Assembly: GCA_947311845.1 (NCBI GenBank)
Contig: CAMZMU010000071.1
Coordinates: 25,642,058-25,706,057, forward strand
Source: Poa pratensis
Lineage: Eukaryota > Streptophyta > Magnoliopsida > Poales > Poaceae
Reading direction: 5' to 3'
Length of the DNA: 64,000 nucleotides
Within the stretch, counting starts at the first letter, position 1; each line of letters opens with the position of its first letter. Below are positions 21,301 through 31,812 of the stretch, piece after piece. Made by a program: the position numbers and the translations under genes. The notes under the pieces are model-generated. The model did not search any database, was not told where the DNA came from, and saw only the letters and a list, made by a program, of their open reading frames with translations.

Positions 21301-22898
21301 CAGTAAGCCAATACAGTTTAAGGATGGAACAGTAAGGTATAACTTATCTGCTGTTTCTAATGAACCTGCAAATTTGCAAATAGCATTAGAAGATTTAAAT
21401 TGGAAAAATGCTATGAATGATGAGTATAATGCCTTAGTAAAAAATAAAACTTGGCATCTAGTACCATATAGAAAAGGCATAAATCTTATAGATTGCAAAT
21501 GGGTTTATAGAATAAAAAAGAAAGCTGACGGAACTATTGATAGATATAAGGCTAGATTGGTAGCAAAAGGATTTAAACAAAGATATGGCATAGATTATGA
21601 GGACACATTTAGTCCAGTTGTAAAATGGCTACTATTAGACTTGTGCTAGCCATTTCAGTTTCCAGAGGATGGAGCCTAAGGCAATTGGATGTGAAGAATG
21701 CGTTTCTTCATGGTGTTCTGGAAGAGGAAGTGTTCATGAAGCAGCCACCTGGATATGAGGATGCAAATGCACCACATCATGTGTGTAAGTTGGACAAATC
21801 ATTATATGGTCTCAAGCAAGCACCAAGAGCATGGTTTGCCAAGCTAAGTTCAAAACTTGAAGAATTAGGTTTTCAGCCATCTAAAGCCGACACATCATTA
21901 TTTATCTACAACAAGCTTGATGTCACTATATTTGTGCTGGTATATGTAGATGATATCATTGTCACTAGTTCATCAAGTAAGGCCATCTCCGCACTACTCC
22001 AAGATTTAGGAGCTGCCTTTGCTTTGAAAGATCTAGGTGACTTGCATTATTTTCTGGGTATTGAAGTAAAGAAGTTTAGAGATGGTATTGTACTAACCCA
22101 AGAAAAATATGCATTGGATTTGTTAACTCGTGTTGGCATGAAGGACTGCAAAATATCATCAACCCCTTGTCATATTCAGAAAAACTTTCAGCAGTTGAAG
22201 GTAGAGTGCTTGGACCAAATGATGGCACAAGATACAGAAGCATTGTAGGTGCATTGCAATACTTGACTCTCACAAGACCAGATATTGCCTTTTCGGTAAA
22301 TAAGGTATGTCAATATTTGCATGCACCGACTACTGATCATTGGACATCCGTAAAAAGAATATTAAGGTATATCAAAGGGACTACTAGTCTCGGATTGACC
22401 TTCAGAAAATCATCTTCCACCCTAGTGAGTGCCTTCTCAGATGCTGATTGGGCTGGCTGTGTTGACAGTAGAAGATCAACTGGTGGTTTTGCTGTGTATC
22501 TTGGTCCTAACTTAATTTCCTGGAGTGCAAGAAAACAGGCAACAGTCTCCAGGTCAAGCACAGAGGCAGAATACAAAAGCTTGGCAAATGCTACAGCCGA
22601 GATAATTTGGGTAGAGTCCCTACTCGGTGAACTTGGTGTTCCAAGGAAGCAGACTTCATGTTTGTGGTGTGACAATATGGGGGCAACATATCTTTCAGCT
22701 AACCCTGTGTTTCATGCAAGGACAAAACACATTGAAATAGACTTTCATTTTGTACGAGAAAGAGTTGCAAACAAACAACTTGAGATCAGATTTATTCCTT
22801 CTCAAGATCAGGTGGCAGATGGCTTCACAAAGGCATTACCTCCACGGCAGTTTGAAGAATTCAAGTACAATCTCAATCTTAAGAAGAGTTGTGATTGA
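18315..22898 (+). pseudogene. Copia gag-pol polyprotein with three frameshifts
   Basis: Gag starts near 18315 ([10 protein letters not shown]) with a UBN2-type capsid region. A Gly/Arg-rich stretch and a CCHC knuckle ([14 protein letters not shown], about 19204) follow. Then come aspartic protease (DSGATDH, about 19330), GAG-pre-integrase (WHDRLGHPS), integrase core ([24 protein letters not shown]), reverse transcriptase (YVDD at about 21943) and RNase H ([14 protein letters not shown]). The order PR-IN-RT-RH is that of Copia. The frame is broken by apparent single-base deletions near 18440, 21625 and 22165. All domains are otherwise present, so this copy is recently dead or carries sequencing indels. 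Confidence 0.88.
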
Positions 22899-22905
22899 GG
22901 AGGGG

Positions 22906-23120
22906 TGTTAGAGATAGGCTTAGCATAGCTTAGCGTGCAAGACACGTTGATGTAACAGATGCGATCTGATCGTAATAAGATCAGATTGATCTCCTTCCAT
23001 ATCTCCTCCTTGTAACCGACTTGATGTAAAACCCTAGCCGATGTTGGCTGCCTATATAACACGCAACCGATGCGCGAGACAAAGCCATCGTTAACTCTAA
23101 ACCTAGCTAGAGTTTTGACA
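22906..23120 (+). repeat. 3' LTR of Ale-like element
   Basis: 215 bp with three substitutions from the 5' LTR, directly preceded by a polypurine tract and followed by target-site base run CTCTT. Confidence 0.93.
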
Positions 23121-24985
23121 CTCTTGTCATTGGGGCGTCTTTGAACACTCAACATATTGTCAAGTGTAGAATCCCCAACATGACGCTTTTCCAAGTCTTT
23201 CTTCAAAGAAGTGACTTGGGCCTTGAGCTCATTTAATTCTTCTACATGGTTAGTATCAACACAAATACTAGAGGAAGTAGAATCTTCATTGTTAGAGCAA
23301 CAAGGCATGGAAAGTAATTCATCACAAGATGTAGCAACACTGTGAGTGGATGAATTACTAGGACTAGCACATGGCAATAAAGCATTTTTAGTCGAAGTTG
23401 TGCCATTGTTCACATGAGGCTCACAAGATGTTACCTTTGTAGCGATAGCCTCATGAGCTAACTTTAGCCTAGCATAGGATGCTAGAAGATCATCATTAGA
23501 GCTAGATAGCTTTTCATGACTTTCTTCCAATTTCCTATACTTGCTAGTTAGCAACTCAAGTTGAGCCCTTAGCTCAACATTCTCCTTCAAAATAGATGCT
23601 TCACAAGAAGTGGAGTTAGTAGCACAAGCATCATTATCATTAGCAATAGGAGGCTCATCATTTTTAGATAGTTGAGTTTGGAGTTGATCATGAGACTTGC
23701 TAAGGAGAGAGTGTTCACTTTCCAAAGCCTTATGGGCTTTGTCAAGTCTCTCTATGTCCTCAATTAGTCTAGCATTGCCAACACCAAATTCAATTTTTCC
23801 TTTTTAAGCACTTTATACTTAGCAATAGCATGATCTCTTTCCTTAATGTTTTTTTGCAATAATAAGATCATTTGTTTCATCAAGAGATTCAAGTTTCTCC
23901 TCAAGAGACACTCGAAGCTATTACTCTTCCTCAAGGGCATTCATTAAGGATGCCTTTTCATCGGCATCCTCTCTCTCATTTTGACATTTCTCGAGAAATT
24001 GAGTTTCCAAGTCCTCAATGATTTCCCTACTCTTAATAGCATAAACAATGATTTCACTTAGAGGAGGGATAGCTTTGCTACCTTTGGGGAGAGCACTAAA
24101 TACCATCTCACCCTTCTTTGTTATGGATACAACATCCATAAGCGCTCCATGAGAGTCCCCATCCACATCATCACAAGATGTAGGGGATTCCAAAGGTGGA
24201 GAAACCTTTGAATCCTTAGCCATAAGGCAAAAATGAGTAGTGGGCAAAGATGGTGAAGAGATACTTGAAGCACCATTGAGATCCACGTCTTGTTCCAACA
24301 AATGTTGTGATTCCTCTACATTGTTAGCCACACAAGAACTAGAGGATATGGAAGTATTGTTTTCATGGCAACAAGACGAATGAAGCATATCATCATGAGA
24401 TTTAGTTAAACAACTATTACATGATATGCAAGGACTAGCAACACTAGCATGTAAAACATTTGTAGTGCTAGAAGTTTTTAAGTCCAAAGATAGATTATTG
24501 CAATGAGATAGAGATGAAGTATAGACAATAGAATATTCATCATCAACAAAGCAATTTCTATCACCACTCACCATATCATTACCTTGTGACAAATCACATG
24601 TTTGTGAAGTGGAAGAAGTTGTGAACTCGTCACGGCCGGAGGTGGAAGGAGAACAATCATCCTCAATAATATTGGACACTTCATATTTATCTTGAATCTT
24701 GGTCCAAAGCTCATGAGCGTTTCGAACAGGCATGATTGATGCAAGAACTACATCGCTCAAAACACATATGAGACAATTAGATACACGAGTATCAAGATAA
24801 GAGTTTTCCTCATCCTCTAAAGATAACTTTTGGGAATCCTTTGGAGGAGAAAAACCCATATCTATAATACTCTTAAAATTTGGGTTTATGTCCCTAAGAA
24901 GGTTAAGCATGCGAATTTTCCAAACATCATAATTTGTGCCATCGAATATAAGAGTGGGATCGTGCACTAATTCTCTATACGACAT
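23121..24985 (-). pseudogene. SIRE-like gag, upstream part
   Basis: Minus-strand frame from 24985 begins MSYRELVHDPTLIFDGTNY and DVWKIRMLNLLRDINP, a Copia UBN2-type gag start. A long Ser/Asn/Cys-rich region follows. A second frame (23725 down) carries a coiled-coil-like stretch (ENVELRAQLELLTSKYRKLE). A frame break lies between 23725 and 23921. It is interrupted at 23121 by the Ale-like element, and the zinc knuckles resume at 18067. Confidence 0.65.
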
Positions 24986-25039
24986 CTTTACTCTCTAGGC
25001 GGTAAAGCCCAAAAAGAGGGCCCAGGCTCTGATACCAAT

Positions 25040-27431
25040 TGAAAGGACAAGGATGTCGCCTAGAGGGGGGTGAATATGCGATTAAAACTTTTCTTGTTTA
25101 GGCTTGATAATTGCGGAATAAAACTATGTGTTTAAATTAACAAGCCAACAACCTAAATAAACTAGGTTCACCTATGTGCACCAACAACTTATGCTAAGCA
25201 AGACAAGCAACAAGGTGATAGCAATATAGAATACTTCAAGCACGAAGGCTATCACAATGTAAAGTGCATAAGTAAAAAGCTCGGGTATAGAAACAACCGA
25301 AGCACGCGGAGACGAGGATGTATTCCTGAGTTCCTCCTTGAAAGGGAGTACGTCTCGTTGGAGAGGTGTGAGGCACCACAAAGGTCGATCTCAACGCCAC
25401 AAAGGTTCACCCTATTCTCCGATGAACCGCACCACAAAGGTTTGGTTCACCTTCCACTATCGATATTCCTTCGAGGCGGAATCCGGAGCCTTTCAACAAC
25501 AATCCGGGGCACAACCCACAATGGGATTGGGGGCTCCCGAACGGCTCTCAACAACAATTCGAGGCACAACCCACACTGGATTGGGGCTCCCGAACGGCTT
25601 CAAGTGACCACACAAGGGTCCAACCACCACAAAGGCGTCTAGGGTCTAAGGACCCAAGAGTAACAAGTTCACACGCTTTCAACTTCCACGAATCCTCGTG
25701 GAGAGCACACCGATGCACCAAATGCAAAAAGGCAAGAGCACAAGTGCTCAAGTCCTCCACTCTCAAATTCCAACAAAGCAACAAATGCTTATGGGGGAAC
25801 AAGAGAGGAAGAACAAAGAGGAGAACCACTCAAGAACTCCAAGAACTAGATCCACTATGTTCCCCTCACTTAGAGGAGAGATTGATTGGTGAAAATGTAG
25901 ATCTAGGTCTTCTCCTTCAATCCTCCAAAGATCAAAGAGTTTGAGTGGAGGGATTGAGAGATATCAAAGAAATGAGCTTGAAACAATGGAGGAGAGAGAA
26001 ATCTGGGCGAGCTACTTGGCTGGAGGTAGGTGGAGGGGTATTTATACCCCTCCAGAAAAACTAGCCGTTGCAACACTTTTCGCGCAGATTCACTTGGGCC
26101 GGAACTTCCGGTTGAGCCGGAACTTCCGATCCATGGCCGGAACTTCCGGCCAAGAACTTCCGGACCCCCAGAAAAGCGACTAAAAAACGGTTCTGCACTC
26201 AGCCGGAACTTTGGCCAGAAATTTGCCCGGAACTTCCGGATGGCCGGAATTTCCGGCCAAACCGGAACTTCCGCCCCTCAGAAAACAGCACACGAAAACG
26301 AAGATATCTTGATCATCCGGACTGCGTTTTCGATGTTCTCGGGCTCATTGGAATCGCAACGAAGAGCTTTACAAGATCATGCAGAGAAACATCATAGTCC
26401 AACAATGGAAGATAAAACCAAATGGAGAAAGGTAAAACCTCTCTAAAAAGGAATAACCGGCAAACCTCCAAAACCGAAAACGCAACAAGTTTTCCATACG
26501 AAATTCGTTTTTAGTGAACTTGGGCTTGTCGTGAAGATCACAACAAGCACCAAAACCCAACAAGGAGAAAACCAAATAAGAACCAAGAAAAATTATATGG
26601 CAAGTATGCAAAGGTTTGAGCTCTCCACAAAGATGTGATCAAGTTACTCACTTGAGAGCCCCTCTTGATAGTACACCGTCTATCCTATAACCCGGTCTCT
26701 CACTAACACCATGAGACCGGTAAAATAGAAAACCTATCAAGATCATACCTTTGCCTTGCGCATTCCATTTGAGCTTAATGATGACGATCTTGACTCTCTC
26801 AAGTGGACCACCTTTCTTGATTTGCGCTTTGCTTGATGAAGACTCACATAACGCTCCCCATACACCAGGATGGGAGTGATTCTCTTAGGAACATCTTCAC
26901 ATGACCATTATCTCCAAATGGGATGCAAGCTTCAAGCATATGATATCTTCTAGATACCCATCTTGAACTTGCACATCTCAACCTTGATGACGATCACCAC
27001 TTGATGTCATCCTCCATGAGCTATAAGAAATCTTCCTTTTGATACAAGCCCATGGAGAGATACCTAACCCCAACAAAGGAATGCCACACACATAATGGGT
27101 TAGTTCACAAAGCTATATGGACAATTTCTTACCATACCATTGGATCACATGATCCCACATGGTATATCATTTATTAGCTTTGTGTGTTGATCAACTTGAA
27201 GCCACTCTTTGCACTTAGTCTTGATCAACATTGTATCTCCTCATCTTCTTGATCATATCAAATATGTCCATCATAATCAATGATTTAGATGGCATACACC
27301 ATTGAATCCAACACATGGAGTTCAAGCGATGCCAATGGACAAACCTATAAGAATAACTCAATACAAACATTAGTCCATAAGGATTGTCATTAATTACCAA
27401 AACCACACATGGGGCAACACATGCACTTTCA
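25040..27431 (-). repeat. 5' LTR of SIRE-like Copia element
   Basis: 2392 bp with TGAAAG...CTTTCA inverted ends and the primer binding site directly inside. It contains a cluster of CCGGAACTTCCGG palindromes at 26093-26282. Open frames inside it are not considered coding. Confidence 0.7.
26093..26282. repeat. Cluster of CCGGAACTTCCGG palindromes in LTR
   Basis: At least seven full or partial copies of CCGGAACTTCCGG and variants occur within 190 bp. Each is self-complementary, so the region can fold or bind dimeric factors. Confidence 0.8.
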
Positions 27432-28348
27432 GGGGGGGGGGGGCAGATGAGATGCGGAGTGGCTGGGCGCGGCCACGCGTCGAGGGGTGCAGTGGAGCGT
27501 CGAGGTCGACATCGGTGTCCCTGGGTCGGCCATGGCGCACGGCGAGCACATGCGCGTGATAAGGGGACGTGCGTGGAGCTGTGGTGGCAACCCGACCGTG
27601 TCTTCTGGAGCAGAAGAGCGAGGGAGACAGGAAGGGCATGGCGTGGGGCCACCACTGCGTCTCCACCATCCTCTGCCACAGTGGCGGACATGGCACAGTG
27701 GTGGCGACCACGACGACCTTTTCCGGCTCAATTTCTTCGGTTCCAGTGGGTGAGAGGGGTGAGTGGAGTGAGAGGGAGTGAGTGAAGGCAGAGATTCGAC
27801 GAACTTCGATCGAAATCGATCAAATTCATCTCGGATTGGGGATGAACACGGGTCTGCCACCAAGTGTTCGACGAAATGCTTGAACTAAAAATAATTTCCA
27901 ATTTCTGAAATTTATTTTCATAATTTGCTTCACATATGTTTATCAAGATTTGTGGTGCTGTTTAATTATTTATTTGACAAGTGCAACATAGCACATTTCT
28001 TGATTTGAATAAGATAAAGAAAGATATGGAATTTATATTTAGGTTTTTGAAATTAATATTTGGAGAGGGAAAAGTAGTAGGAATAAAATGAGAGTGATTA
28101 CATTATCACTCCACTGAATTTTATTTGGAAGAAAATTAATTTCTCACTTGGAGAAATTGTGTGACACTTGTCACATGATTTTATTGTTGTAACTTTTTAT
28201 TTTATTTCTTTGTTTTTCTTCAAGTTCCTAATTAGAGCAACAGACACCACAAGCAACAATATATAACCAACACACATAAAACAACAAAAGTTTTTGTTGG
28301 CCCACAATTTTGGAATAATAATACTTATTATAAATTTGGGATGTTACA
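27432..28348 (-). mobile_element. Possible gypsy-type solo or partial LTR
   Basis: The plus strand ends GGGATGTTACA at 28348, the complement of the TGTAACATCCC start common in gypsy LTRs. The upstream side is AT-rich (27880-28340), then GC-rich (27432-27860), and abuts the SIRE-like LTR through a G-run. The other LTR edge and a target duplication could not be fixed. Confidence 0.4.
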
Positions 28349-28879
28349 GGCTGTTCCGGTGGCGGCGCGTCCTGCGGCGGCAAGGCTTGCCGAGTGGCGG
28401 CGGGTCGGAGTGGTGGAGTAACGCAGGCTGCGGATCGAGTTCGGACCCGATCTGGGCCCAAAAGTGTCGGACGCTCCTTCTTCGTCAACCTTGTGCGTCT
28501 GGATCCGCCACACAGCGGCCGCGCGGTGCCGGGCATGGAGCTCGTCGGCGTGTGCTGCACGGCTGTAGCCCAGAACCATGGTGTTTCTAGGCCTCGGGCA
28601 GCGCTCCTCCGCCTCTGTTGGCATGGTGCTCGGCTGGGTGCAGTGGCTGTCGCTGCGTCCGGCGGCCCCGGAGGATCTGGCGCTTGTGTTGGTGATTGGC
28701 CGTTTGTAGTCTCCGCGAGGTGTGGTTGGCTGCGGTGGTTGTTGGTGGGGATCGACTGCCTTCATCTATAGGGATGTGCTCAAACTCCAGATGAGAACCC
28801 TGCATCGACTTTGTCGTTGCCGGCGGCTGCAGTGTCCTTTGACGCCGTTTCCTCGCGGGAAGTGCCGTTGTTGGTGAGA
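28349..28879 (-). mobile_element. 5' part of the outer retroposon
   Basis: GC-rich DNA between the gypsy-type LTR start and the right copy of the 18-bp repeat. Overlapping frames on both strands are attributed to base composition. Confidence 0.45.
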
Positions 28880-28897
28880 ACACAGCTATACGGATTT

Positions 28898-29121
28898 AGC
28901 ACAGCAGTCTGCAGAGTATATGAGAATTATTAGGCTTATCGCATCTCCAAATCGTCTTCCACTAACATTATTACCAACAACGAATGATTCCCTGGTAGTC
29001 TCCTCAATCCGGCAATTCCACCGACAGAAGCTCCTTTAAATCTCCACCCACCCAGCCATTTTTTTCACTTTCACCGCCACACACGCTTCAACTGTAACCC
29101 GTTCTACTTCTGCCACTGCAA
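28898..29121 (+). promoter_or_regulatory. ALMT proximal promoter and 5' UTR
   Basis: A TATA-like CTCCTTTAAATCTCC lies at 29031-29045, about 80 bp before the ATG. The sequence between is C/T-rich, as in many grass leaders. The transposon nest ends only 220 bp upstream of the start codon. Confidence 0.4.
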
Positions 29122-31113
29122 ATGAGCAAAACCGGCAGCGTCGCCTTCGACGTGAGCCTGTCCCCGAACGTGGTTCTCCCCGGCTTCGTCAGGAAATCCA
29201 GGACCGGCAGCGGAGGGAGCCGTAGGCGGTGCCGGTGCGGGTGGGTCGCGGCGGAGGTCTGGGCCTTCGCTAGGGAGGACACCAACAGGGTGACCTTCGC
29301 CCTAAAGGCCGGCCTCGCCATGCTGCTGGTGTCGCTGCTGGTGCTCGTCGGGGAACCCTTCAGGCTCTTCGGCACCAACATCGTCTGGTCCATCCTCACC
29401 GTCGGCATCATGCTCGAGTACACCGTTGGTCCGTGGCAGCTTCATCTCTTTTATTTACAGATAGAAATAGAACTTCATACATTTTGGTGTGGTAAGGCGG
29501 GTGGGTTATTGACATTGTTGTTGCAGGTGCCACGTTCAACAGAGGGTTTAACCGGGCCGTGGGGAGCCTGGTAGCCGGAGTGGTCGCCGTCGTGGTGATC
29601 TGGATAGCGCTCAGCAGCGGCAGCGTGGCTGAGCCGTATGTTATCGGCCTAAGCATCTTTCTAGTTGGTACGTAGCACGGTAGCAGTACATTCTTGCTGC
29701 ATGGTGGAACACCGGTATCAATTAGCACAATGTTCTCAACACACTTTTGGGCGCGGTGGCGTTGCAGGGGCAGTTACGTCGTTCGTGAAGCAGCTGCCGG
29801 CGCTGGCGGCTTACGAGCACGGCTTCCGGGTGATCCTCTTCACCTTCTGCCTCATCATCGTGTCGGCCTACCGGGTGGATCACAACCCCGTGGCCACCGC
29901 CCTCGACCGGCTCTACTCCATCGCCATGGGCGCCGCGCTGGTGCTCCTCGTCAACGTGCTCCGGTGCTCGTCTTTCCGGCGTGGGCCGGCGAGCAGCTCC
30001 ACAGGGAGCTCGTTGGCAGCTTCACCGCCGTCGCCGACACGCTCGACGGTGCGACATCTCTGATCATTACGACATTCATTGCCGTTTACAGAACGTAGCA
30101 TATGTAAGCTGGCTAATCACCTCTGAAGACTTAACATTCTTGTGTTGTTAGACTGCATCAGGAGCTATCTGACGGAAGACGAATCGGTCAACGACGACGG
30201 GTTATCTGACGAACCAGCAATCGAGAAATGCAGGGAGACACTGAACGCATCTGCTAGGATCGATTCTCTGGTAAGGTAATCAGTCTGTTTCCCCAGATGA
30301 CCAACTTTCATACAGCGAGTTGCCACTTGAACAACGCGCATCCGTGCGTGCATATGTAGGCGAGCTCGGCGAAGTGGCAGCCGCCTCACGGCCGGTTCCG
30401 TTCCTTCTTCTTCCCGTGGTCGCACTACGTCCGTGTCGGAGCCGTGCTGCGCCACTGCGCCTACGAGGCTGTCGCCATGCACGGATGCCTGCACTCTGAG
30501 ATACAGGTACTCTCCTCGTCTTCGATAATTCAGTGTGATCACTTCCAAACTATTCACCGATCGTCATCGATCGACCTCATGTTTACTTTGTTTCGTGCGC
30601 ATGTAGGCTCCGTACGGCGTAAGGGAGGCTTTCCAGGAAGAGATTCAGGAGGCCGCGGCGCAGGCGGCCAAGCTTGTCCGCGTCCTGGGCAGCGACGTCG
30701 ACCGCATGGTGCTCAGCAGCTCCGACAGACTGAGCCTCCTCAAGAGCGTGCACGGCTCCGCCTACCACCTCCAGTTCTCGCTGGAGATCAACTCCCACCT
30801 CCTCACCTCGACCCCCGTGCTGGAGCAGGCAGGCTGTAGCCTCCAGCGCTCGTGCTCGCACCGCGAGGGCGTACGGCGGCAGCGGTCGTGGCCGTCGCGG
30901 GAGGCAGACGATCTGGAAGTGGACACGGCGGGCTGCGGCGGCAGCCAGAAGGTGGCCACGAGGATGCGCGCGCTGGAGAGTACGGCGGCGATGTCGCTGG
31001 CCACTTTCGCGTCGCTGTTGATTGAGTTTGTGGCGAGGCTGGATCACCTGGTGGACGCCGTCGACGAGCTCTCAAAGCTCGCCAAGTTTAGGGAAGAAGG
31101 AGAGGCCAGTTAG
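29122..31113 (+). pseudogene. Aluminium-activated malate transporter (ALMT) family gene with frameshift
   Basis: ALMTs are anion channels of the plasma membrane or tonoplast. Six exons fit: 29122-29428, 29527-29667, 29768-30048, 30152-30270, 30360-30506, 30607-31113. Family-typical segments include VTFALKAGLAMLLVSL, WSILTVGIMLEYTVG, ATFNRGFNRAVGSLVAG, YVIGLSIFLV and WAGEQLHRELVGSFTAVADTL. Several hydrophobic membrane segments lie in the N-terminal half, with a soluble C-terminal half. In exon 3 an 8-nt excess (near-duplicate GTGCTCCG/GTGCTCGT at about 29956-29971) shifts the frame, so translation would stop at about 30061. Without those 8 nt the length would be about 497 aa, normal for the family. 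The rest shows no damage, so this may be a recent null allele, a strain polymorphism or a sequence error. Confidence 0.85.
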
Positions 31114-31439
31114 CTGGGAGTTTGCTGAGTAGAGCGTCGAAGTAATGGGCAATTTTGGAATCAGTTTTATTCAGAATTATTATGACAGCAGAGTTTTATT
31201 CAGATAGTCGAATTTATACGAAGTATTGAAATAGCATTTTCTTTAAATTTGCATAGCAAGCAAATGCAGAAATCAACAAAAGACAATCAAGACATATACG
31301 TGTTAGCTAGTGGGGATGATAGCAACGTTCATGTTGTTTCCGGCCAGAGAGAAGAGAAGATGATGTAGTCGAAGTAATCGTTATGCAGAGGCGAGGCTAT
31401 GCTCCCATTTCGAAAAAATATATATCGGAGTAGTCTTTT
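31114..31439. other. ALMT 3' flank
   Basis: AT-rich sequence after the ALMT stop codon, a likely 3' UTR and intergenic DNA. Nothing else seen. Confidence 0.4.
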
Positions 31440-31812
31440 GTCATCGTCGAAAAGCAGTCAATGATGTGCGAGCGGTCAAGCTGAGACACTCCCTAAATAT
31501 TTTGTCATCTTTCACCTGGTGTAGGTTCGTGAGAGGCAATTTTGAAACCTGTTGTTGGGATGCGTAAGCCGAATATAAGGAACGGAGACGGTGATGTGTG
31601 TGTAATGAGGAAGATGAAATAGGGTGTGTCATGCGTGAGGAGCACTTAAGTGTGGTGTTTCTCTCCTCGGCGGTGTGTGTCGCATCGTTGTTATGTGCCA
31701 ATTCAGCCGACTGTTTTGTACCTCTTTTTGCCCAGTTTTCCGATTATTAACCGGGCAACTCTCATCTTAATCAATGAAAATGGGAAGTCTTTTGCCTTGT
31801 TTCAAAAAAAAA
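31440..31812 (+). mobile_element. LINE-type retroposon 3' end with hairpin and poly(A)
   Basis: It ends in an A-run (31803-31812). About 50 bp upstream is a stem TGCCCAGTT/AACCGGGCA (31729-31737 and 31749-31757). A related stem-loop ends the element at 63948-63978. No coding domain is left, so this is a 5'-truncated copy. Confidence 0.55.

Larger units (their letters stand above)
18068..23120 (+). mobile_element. Ale/Retrofit-like Copia retrotransposon, young
   Basis: Complete 5053-bp element with 215-bp LTRs (18068-18282 and 22906-23120) and the perfect target duplication CTCTT (18063-18067 and 23121-23125). The primer binding site TGGTATCAGAGCTACC starts at 18283 and the polypurine tract GAGGAGGGG ends at 22905. 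The LTRs differ at three positions, all transitions (1.4 percent). At a commonly used grass rate of 1.3e-8 per site per year this gives about 0.5 million years. It is inserted in the gag of the minus-strand SIRE-like element. Confidence 0.93.
16872..27431 (-). mobile_element. SIRE/Maximus-like Copia relic, gag only, split by a nested element
   Basis: The 5' LTR is 25040-27431 (2392 bp, TGAAAG/CTTTCA ends). It is followed on the minus strand by a primer binding site (TTGGTATCAGAGCC near 25027-25040) and gag. The long LTR and gag type suggest the SIRE/Maximus lineage. No protease, integrase or reverse transcriptase is found between the second zinc knuckle (about 17690-17760) and the end near 16872, and no 3' LTR is seen. 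It is therefore either a gag-only non-autonomous type or a truncated copy. The Ale-like element sits inside gag. Confidence 0.65.
16047..28897 (-). mobile_element. Nested retroelement block bounded by an 18-bp repeat
   Basis: ACACAGCTATACGGATTT occurs at 16047-16064 and again at 28880-28897, and a T-run follows the first copy. The simplest reading is a target-site duplication of a poly(A)-tailed retroposon inserted in minus orientation: its 3' part lies at 16065-16870 and its 5' part at 28349-28879. Later insertions (gypsy-type LTR, SIRE-like Copia, Ale-like Copia) split it. The outer retroposon has a 185-codon frame (16088-16645, minus) with no domain I recognise. Confidence 0.7.

Noticed and set aside
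27394..28765. Overlapping frames in GC-rich DNA between LTR and ALMT
   Set aside because: No domains, open on both strands, and located in retroelement DNA.
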